From positions 1 through 10,291 of the forward strand of contig JBGVIT010000058.1 of assembly GCA_045128915.1 (NCBI GenBank): a stretch of DNA of 10,291 nucleotides, in the 5' to 3' direction. Origin of the DNA: RGIG9115 sp045128915. GTDB lineage: Bacteria; Bacillota; Clostridia; UBA1381. Shown one piece after another: positions 7,223-10,291 of this stretch. How positions within the stretch are numbered: position 1 is the first letter of the stretch; every line of letters starts with the position of its first letter. The notes beneath the pieces were generated by a model. The model was not told the DNA's origin, ran no database searches, and saw only the letters and a list, made by a program, of their open reading frames with translations. The position numbers were made by a program, and so were the translations under genes.

Positions 7223-7244
7223 CACAAAACTATAAGGAGTAACA

Positions 7245-7994
7245 ATGAAAATAACGTTTTTAGGAAGCGGTCACGGAGTTCCGTCGGCAGATAGGTTTTG
7301 CTCATGCGCTATGATAGAAGTTGGCAGTAGCCTCTATTTCATTGACGGCGGTGTTCCTGTGGTAGACCTTATTTTAAGATACGGTTACAAGGTAGAAGAC
7401 GTAAAGGCGGTGTTTACCACCCACGCCCACGGTGACCATATAAATGGAATAATCGGTCTTGCAGACCTTGTGAATTGGTACTACAAGAACGCCTCCGTTG
7501 ATTTTTACATGACCGAGGAAAAGCCCACAAAGGCAATTATAGACTACCTTGAAGCAACAGTCAACAGACCTATTTCAAACGATAGAGTTCGATTCAATAT
7601 TTATAACGAAAGCTTTGTTTATGAGGACGAGAACATAAAGGTCACACCATTCACCACCGAGCATCTTCATTACATTAGCACTCGCAGACCAAGCTTTGGC
7701 TTCATTGTTGAGGCGGAAGGCAAGCGAGTGGTGTTCTCGGGCGATCTTTCAGTTCATCTGAAACATAATGATTTTCCCTCTATTGCAACAAGTGAGCCGG
7801 TTGATGTTCTTATATGCGAAATGGCGCATTTCTCTCCCGATGAAGTTATGCCGTATATGGATAAATGCACCGCAAAAGAGGTTTGGTTCAATCACGTTTA
7901 TCCCCTCTCAAATATAGAGCGCATTGACCAAATGAACGAAAAATATAATTTCACAGTCAAAGCCGCCTGCGACGGCGACATAATAGAACTGTAA
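7245..7994 (+). CDS. RNase Z-like metallo-beta-lactamase-fold hydrolase
   Basis: The 249-aa protein starts MKITFLGSGHGVPS, the usual opening strand of RNase Z-like metallo-beta-lactamase proteins. The metal-binding set is complete: H60, H62, D64 and H65 in TTHAHGDH, H140 in TTEH, D167 in FSGDLS and H217 in WFNHVY. This predicts a two-metal cytoplasmic hydrolase. RNase Z proper (rnz) is longer and carries a tRNA-binding exosite arm that I cannot identify here, so a phosphodiesterase or other small hydrolase is more likely. The start has AAGGAG five bases upstream and lies 22 bases after the regulator stop, with no terminator between, so the two genes form an operon. The substrate is unknown. 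Confidence 0.85.
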   Translation: MKITFLGSGHGVPSADRFCSCAMIEVGSSLYFIDGGVPVVDLILRYGYKVEDVKAVFTTHAHGDHINGIIGLADLVNWYYKNASVDFYMTEEKPTKAIIDYLEATVNRPISNDRVRFNIYNESFVYEDENIKVTPFTTEHLHYISTRRPSFGFIVEAEGKRVVFSGDLSVHLKHNDFPSIATSEPVDVLICEMAHFSPDEVMPYMDKCTAKEVWFNHVYPLSNIERIDQMNEKYNFTVKAACDGDIIEL

Positions 7995-7999
7995 AAATC

Positions 8000-8033
8000 A
8001 AAAAGCAACTGTCGGTTACGAAAGTTGCTTTTT
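8000..8033 (+). terminator. Rho-independent terminator of the regulator-hydrolase operon
   Basis: AAAAAGCAAC (8000-8009) pairs with GTTGCTTTTT (8024-8033), and a small TCG/CGA stem lies in the loop. The stem runs directly into a T-run on the plus strand. It begins six bases after the hydrolase stop codon. Confidence 0.85.
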
Positions 8034-8117
8034 ATTTGCCTTAACCGCCTATCTCATATGTTGTTTTACTAAAGTTATCAAAACCTCTCCACCTACGGAA
8101 AAAGGGGTAAAATCAAA

Positions 8118-8172
8118 AATCCCGTCCGAATCCCGTCCAAAAAGTTTAGGTTGAACAGGAATAGACAGGAAT
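8118..8172. repeat. Two short tandem repeat pairs behind the tRNA operon
   Basis: AATCCCGTCC occurs at 8118-8127 and 8129-8138 (period 11), and ACAGGAAT occurs at 8155-8162 and 8165-8172 (period 10). Both pairs lie in the 148-base gap between two facing terminators, where no gene is supported. Periods near one helical turn suggest protein-binding half-sites, perhaps a relic of an attachment site, but nothing confirms this. Confidence 0.5.
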
Positions 8173-8181
8173 GGCGGAAAA

Positions 8182-8217
8182 ATAAAAAAAGAGCCTTGAT
8201 ACCAGTAGTATCAAGGC
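8182..8217 (-). terminator. Rho-independent terminator of the tRNA operon
   Basis: GCCTTGATAC (8193-8202) and GTATCAAGGC (8208-8217) form a perfect 10-bp stem with a 5-base loop. On the minus strand the stem is followed by TCTTTTTTTA. It starts seven bases beyond the CCA end of the initiator tRNA. Confidence 0.9.
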
Positions 8218-8223
8218 TTTCTT

Positions 8224-8301
<78 letters not shown>

Positions 8302-8305
8302 ATAG

Positions 8306-8394
8306 TGGTGCCGGAAACGGGAATCGAACCCGTACGATACTTTCGTATCACGGGATTTTAAGTCCCGGGCGTCTGCCAGTTCCGCCACTCCGGC
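8306..8394 (-). tRNA. tRNA-Leu (UAA) with encoded CCA
   Basis: On the minus strand the gene runs from GCCGGAG to CCGGCACCA, 89 bases. The anticodon loop CTTAAAA gives anticodon UAA, which reads UUA leucine codons. A long variable arm (GATAC/GTATC around GAAA) confirms a class II tRNA, and the T-arm ACGGGTTCGATTCCCGT is perfect. It is the first gene of a two-tRNA operon with the initiator tRNA. Confidence 0.95.
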
Positions 8395-8411
8395 GAACTG
8401 ATTACTCATAG

Positions 8412-8440
8412 ATTATACCACAAACCTACTCGATTGTCAA
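8412..8440 (-). promoter_or_regulatory. Consensus sigma-A promoter of the tRNA operon
   Basis: On the minus strand TTGACA (8440-8435) and TATAAT (8417-8412) match both consensus hexamers perfectly, with a 17-base spacer. The transcript starts a few bases before tRNA-Leu. This strength is usual for stable RNA operons. Confidence 0.92.
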
Positions 8441-8478
8441 GCCCTTTTACAATTTTTTGTTAAATTTTTATTTTTCTC

Positions 8479-8507
8479 TTGACTTGCTGACGTTACTATT
8501 ATATACT
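8479..8507 (+). promoter_or_regulatory. Sigma-A promoter of the 319-aa gene
   Basis: TTGACT (8479-8484) and TATACT (8502-8507) are spaced by 17 bases. The start of transcription near 8514 gives a leader of about 28 bases. It is divergent from the tRNA promoter, with about 40 bases between the two -35 boxes. Confidence 0.75.
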
Positions 8508-8541
8508 TAGTTTATCATTTTTATGCAAAAAAAGGATTTTT

Positions 8542-9501
8542 ATGAAACTTTTATCTCAAAATTTCCAAAAGCGCGAGCTATTTGAGGGGAGTATTTCTTT
8601 TTGCCGCGACCTATGTGACAACATAGCTTTATTCGGGCGCGACGGCGTTATAATTACTGCCCGTTCTGCCGACTCCCGTCTGCGTTCGGGTGAAAATTTA
8701 TTCTCATTTATGTCAATGTCCGAGGCGGCAAGCATTGCCGAGCTATGCGTTTCTTTCAAATACAACCGTCTTATAGTTAACACGGTTCTCGGCGCGGCAA
8801 TAATTTACACCGACACCTGCGGAGCTTGCGGATTGATGACTGCGGTATTCCCTTTTGTCCATTCGGGCGCGGTTTTCTCGTATTTTACCGAGTGTGAACA
8901 TCCCTCTGTTTTTATTTCTGGCGAGGCGCGCGCTACGGCTTACGGAAAGGCTGACAATGAGCTTTGTAAGTTTCTTGAAGCTGCAGACGAAGTATTTTTG
9001 ACCGTAAATCTTGCGCTTTCCCGATACCGATACGGTGACGCGCTAAGTGAAAGCCTCACCAAATACATTCTCTCCTCGGCGGAATTTTTAGGCTGTGTGG
9101 GTGTCGCGCGTGCGGCATCCGACGTATATCCGTCATTCGACAATTTCAGCCCCGAGATATTTTCTGCGATGACGCACTGCTGTCTGCTTTTCGCCCGCGA
9201 CCGCGGTGCAACGCGAAGCTTTATCGCAAAGGTGGGTGAATACAACTCTCACCCCATAGTCTCATTTTGCGTACACGTAGAAGAGGACTTCGAGCTTATG
9301 CGCGGTGGTGAATACCGCTATCCCGAGCTTAACTTCTGCCTTGAATCGGCAGACAGGCGCAAGACCTTTTTCGAATGCTACCACCGCCGCGACAAGTCGG
9401 CTGTGATAATCGCCTTTGCGCCCGAAATAGACCCAATCGACGGCAGGATAATCAAGCAGGATGTTGAAGCGCGCATAAAGGCGTTCTGGGATATTGAATA
9501 A
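8542..9501 (+). CDS. Conserved-looking hypothetical protein, 319 aa
   Basis: I do not recognise the family. The ATG at 8542 has AAAGGA five bases upstream; another ATG at 8523 is out of frame. The protein has no signal peptide and no clear membrane span, though about residues 76-112 are hydrophobic. Cysteines are plentiful, including CRDLC near 21-25, TCGAC near 92-96, and THCC near 211-214. The C-terminal third alternates strands and helices with a DPIDGRI segment near 297-303. The gene is visibly GC-richer than the regulator operon, using many CGC, GCG and GGC codons, but its codon use is coherent. It stands alone, with its own promoter, and ends against a convergent RNA gene whose terminator overlaps its stop. 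A sensor or signalling role cannot be shown. Confidence 0.8.
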   Translation: MKLLSQNFQKRELFEGSISFCRDLCDNIALFGRDGVIITARSADSRLRSGENLFSFMSMSEAASIAELCVSFKYNRLIVNTVLGAAIIYTDTCGACGLMTAVFPFVHSGAVFSYFTECEHPSVFISGEARATAYGKADNELCKFLEAADEVFLTVNLALSRYRYGDALSESLTKYILSSAEFLGCVGVARAASDVYPSFDNFSPEIFSAMTHCCLLFARDRGATRSFIAKVGEYNSHPIVSFCVHVEEDFELMRGGEYRYPELNFCLESADRRKTFFECYHRRDKSAVIIAFAPEIDPIDGRIIKQDVEARIKAFWDIE

Positions 9502-9554
9502 AAAAGAAATGACCCCTGATCGCGTTTCTTTACACACGACCAAGGGTCATTTCT
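9500..9554 (-). terminator. Terminator of the minus-strand RNA, also behind the 319-aa gene
   Basis: AGAAATGACCC (9505-9515) and GGGTCATTTCT (9544-9554) form a perfect 11-bp stem. The 28-base loop can extend it with TGATCG/CGACCA (one mismatch). On the minus strand the stem ends in TTTTTT, whereas on the plus strand it is followed by GTTCACTC, so it is a minus-strand terminator. Its U-tract overlaps the TAA of the convergent gene. Confidence 0.8.
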
Positions 9555-9913
9555 GTTCACTCTTGATATCTAACATCTTTTGTTATCCTCTCTTTCATCA
9601 GTCTGCCTTTTACTTTCTCTCGCAACTCCTAAACACTCTTTACACTTTTTTTCTCTATTGAGAATACAATTTGTTTTCTTTGCGTTCTCTGCAAAAGGCG
9701 AAATTCCCAAAGGCTTATGACCCGAGCCTTATTTTCTACCTCGAGACCTTTTATTGATCTCTTTTTGTAAGACTTTACAGATCTATATTATGCGTCACAT
9801 CGCCGTGTTTTCTACCATTTTTAACGGCTCAGATTCCTGATACGATTTGGTAGCCTTTGGAGAAGTGAAGTCTTGAAGCTTAGTTTGCCATTGGACTGTA
9901 CCTTCCTTTCTTC
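9500..9913 (-). ncRNA. Unidentified structured noncoding RNA, about 410 nt
   Basis: A good minus-strand promoter at 9948-9920 and a strong U-tract terminator at 9554-9500 delimit one transcript. No credible reading frame lies inside. Helices predicted by eye on the minus strand include a 5' hairpin from GAAG repeats near 9910 and CTTCACTT at 9870-9863, GCCGU/ACGGC (9828-9824 with 9806-9802), UCAG-GAAU-CUGA (9840-9829), GAGAUC/GGUCUC (9761-9756 with 9748-9743), AAGGCU/AGCCUU (9730-9725 with 9715-9710), and GAGAA/UUCUC (9689-9685 with 9664-9660). The GAGAUC/GGUCUC helix has a G-U pair on this strand that would be a C-A mismatch on the other. I see no match to RNase P, tmRNA, SRP, 6S, T-box or the common riboswitch cores. 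Confidence 0.6.
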
Positions 9914-9919
9914 ACTTGT

Positions 9920-9948
9920 ATTATATCACATTTCAACCCCTATTTCAA
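9920..9948 (-). promoter_or_regulatory. Sigma-A promoter of the 410-nt RNA
   Basis: On the minus strand TTGAAA (9948-9943) and TATAAT (9925-9920) are spaced by 17 bases. The predicted start lies near 9913, at the first G of the 5' hairpin. A second TTGAAA lies closer to the -10 box but at a spacing too short to serve. Confidence 0.75.
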
Positions 9949-10022
9949 TAGGCAATTTGTAAAAACTTCACAATTATTTTTTGTATAAAGCGTAGAAATT
10001 CGCAATAATGTCCAAAAAGCTC

Positions 10023-10051
10023 TTTACAAGACGGAAATTTTATGATATAAT
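10023..10051 (+). promoter_or_regulatory. Sigma-A promoter of a very short RNA
   Basis: TTTACA (10023-10028) and TATAAT (10046-10051) are spaced by exactly 17 bases. The transcript would start at about 10058. It is divergent from the promoter of the 410-nt RNA, with about 74 bases between the two -35 boxes. Confidence 0.75.
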
Positions 10052-10057
10052 AAATAT

Positions 10058-10106
10058 GTTGTGTTGCTCACAGCTTTTTCGTCGTCCTTTTCGGACGGCG
10101 TTTTTT
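10058..10106 (+). ncRNA. About 49-nt two-hairpin RNA or attenuated leader
   Basis: The predicted transcript start coincides with a hairpin, GTTGTG/CACAGC (10058-10063 with 10069-10074), followed by TTTTT and then by a strong terminator. There is no room for a gene before the terminator. It is therefore either a tiny stable RNA or the leader of an attenuated transcript serving something beyond the right edge. Confidence 0.5.
10080..10106 (+). terminator. Rho-independent terminator right behind the short-RNA promoter
   Basis: CGTCGTCC (10080-10087) and GGACGGCG (10093-10100) form an 8-bp GC-rich stem with one G-U pair and a TTTTC loop, followed by TTTTTT on the plus strand. The minus strand has no U-tract, so it acts on plus-strand transcription only. 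Confidence 0.85.
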
Positions 10107-10291
10107 GTGTAGCCCGCTTTTCGGTAAAACGAGACGTTGGCTTTGGGCGGCAGATAAATTGGTGTTTAGCGGCGAAGGCACCGCAGCCCGACAGAAAAGT
10201 TTTGCGGAGCTTTTGGGGAAGCGACCGCCTCCCCATGCGGCGTTTTTCTTTTGGGAACTTTTCTTTTTGCGCCTTTGGCTTCAAAAAGAAA
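10107..10291. repeat. GC-richer repeat-like intergenic sequence at the right edge
   Basis: This stretch has no convincing gene. It contains GGGGA/TCCCC arms around AGCGACCGCC, and a perfect 10-base inverted repeat, TTTCTTTTTG (10260-10269) and CAAAAAGAAA (10282-10291), that touches the window end. Its minus-strand conceptual translation contains QFICRPKPTSRFTEK. As I recall, very similar peptides are spuriously predicted across many uncultured Clostridia, which suggests a dispersed intergenic repeat. That recollection was not checked by search. Confidence 0.4.

Noticed and set aside
9555..9610. CUGAUGA on the minus strand as a hammerhead ribozyme core
   Set aside because: No stem II and no following GAAA in the right geometry; the seven-base match is likely chance.
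9880..9891. Tiny reading frame (Met-Ala-Asn-stop) behind an AAGGAAGG in the 410-nt RNA
   Set aside because: Three codons are too few to support a leader peptide without conservation, although the spacing is suitable.
9500..9913. The large RNA as RNase P RNA, tmRNA, SRP RNA or 6S RNA
   Set aside because: None of the expected conserved cores is present (for example no GAGGAAAGUCC, no tRNA-like CCA end with a tag frame, no GGAAGG/AGCA SRP domain), and its length does not fit 6S or SRP.
10024..10284. Minus-strand open frame of 86 codons at the right edge
   Set aside because: It has no clear ribosome site, crosses the promoter and terminator of the short RNA, and has a low-complexity basic composition typical of spurious frames in repeat sequence.

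Overview
The window looks like part of the chromosome of an uncultured low-to-mid-GC Clostridia (Firmicutes) relative, probably gut or rumen associated. I infer this from the strong GGAGG-type ribosome binding sites, near-consensus sigma-A promoters, the small TnpV- and DUF6809-type mobile-element proteins, and a large secreted multidomain protein of a kind common in such genomes. No species can be named from the sequence alone.

Region 1 (about 1-2525, minus strand) is the recombination end of an integrative or conjugative element, and it is decaying. In transcription order it holds an unrecognised 106-aa protein, a small helix-turn-helix protein that has lost a normal start codon, an excisionase broken by loss of one CCTAT repeat unit, a tyrosine integrase that stops just before and replaces its catalytic Tyr, tnpV, and a DUF6809-like gene that runs off the left edge. 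The int-tnpV junction carries an inverted repeat that can sequester the tnpV Shine-Dalgarno.

Region 2 (about 2600-8033) is a divergent locus. On the minus strand is a 1164-aa secreted LamG / calcineurin-like phosphoesterase / CBM-like protein with its own promoter, TSS-overlapping palindrome and terminator. On the plus strand an AraC-family regulator and an RNase Z-like metallo-beta-lactamase-fold hydrolase form a short operon. The regulator plausibly controls the secreted protein, but this is inference from layout.

Region 3 (about 8034-8540) holds a minus-strand tRNA-Leu(UAA) / initiator tRNA-fMet(CAU) operon with a perfect-consensus promoter and a strong terminator. The initiator tRNA has an apparent one-base bulge in its T-stem. 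Behind the terminator lie two pairs of short tandem repeats.

Region 4 (8542-10291) holds an unrecognised 319-aa protein, then about 790 bases with no credible gene. That gap is not empty. A minus-strand promoter and a U-tract terminator delimit an unidentified structured RNA of about 410 nt. A divergent plus-strand promoter drives an RNA of only about 49 nt that ends in a strong terminator. The right end is GC-richer, repeat-like sequence. The 410-nt RNA and the 49-nt RNA are the best candidates for something undescribed.
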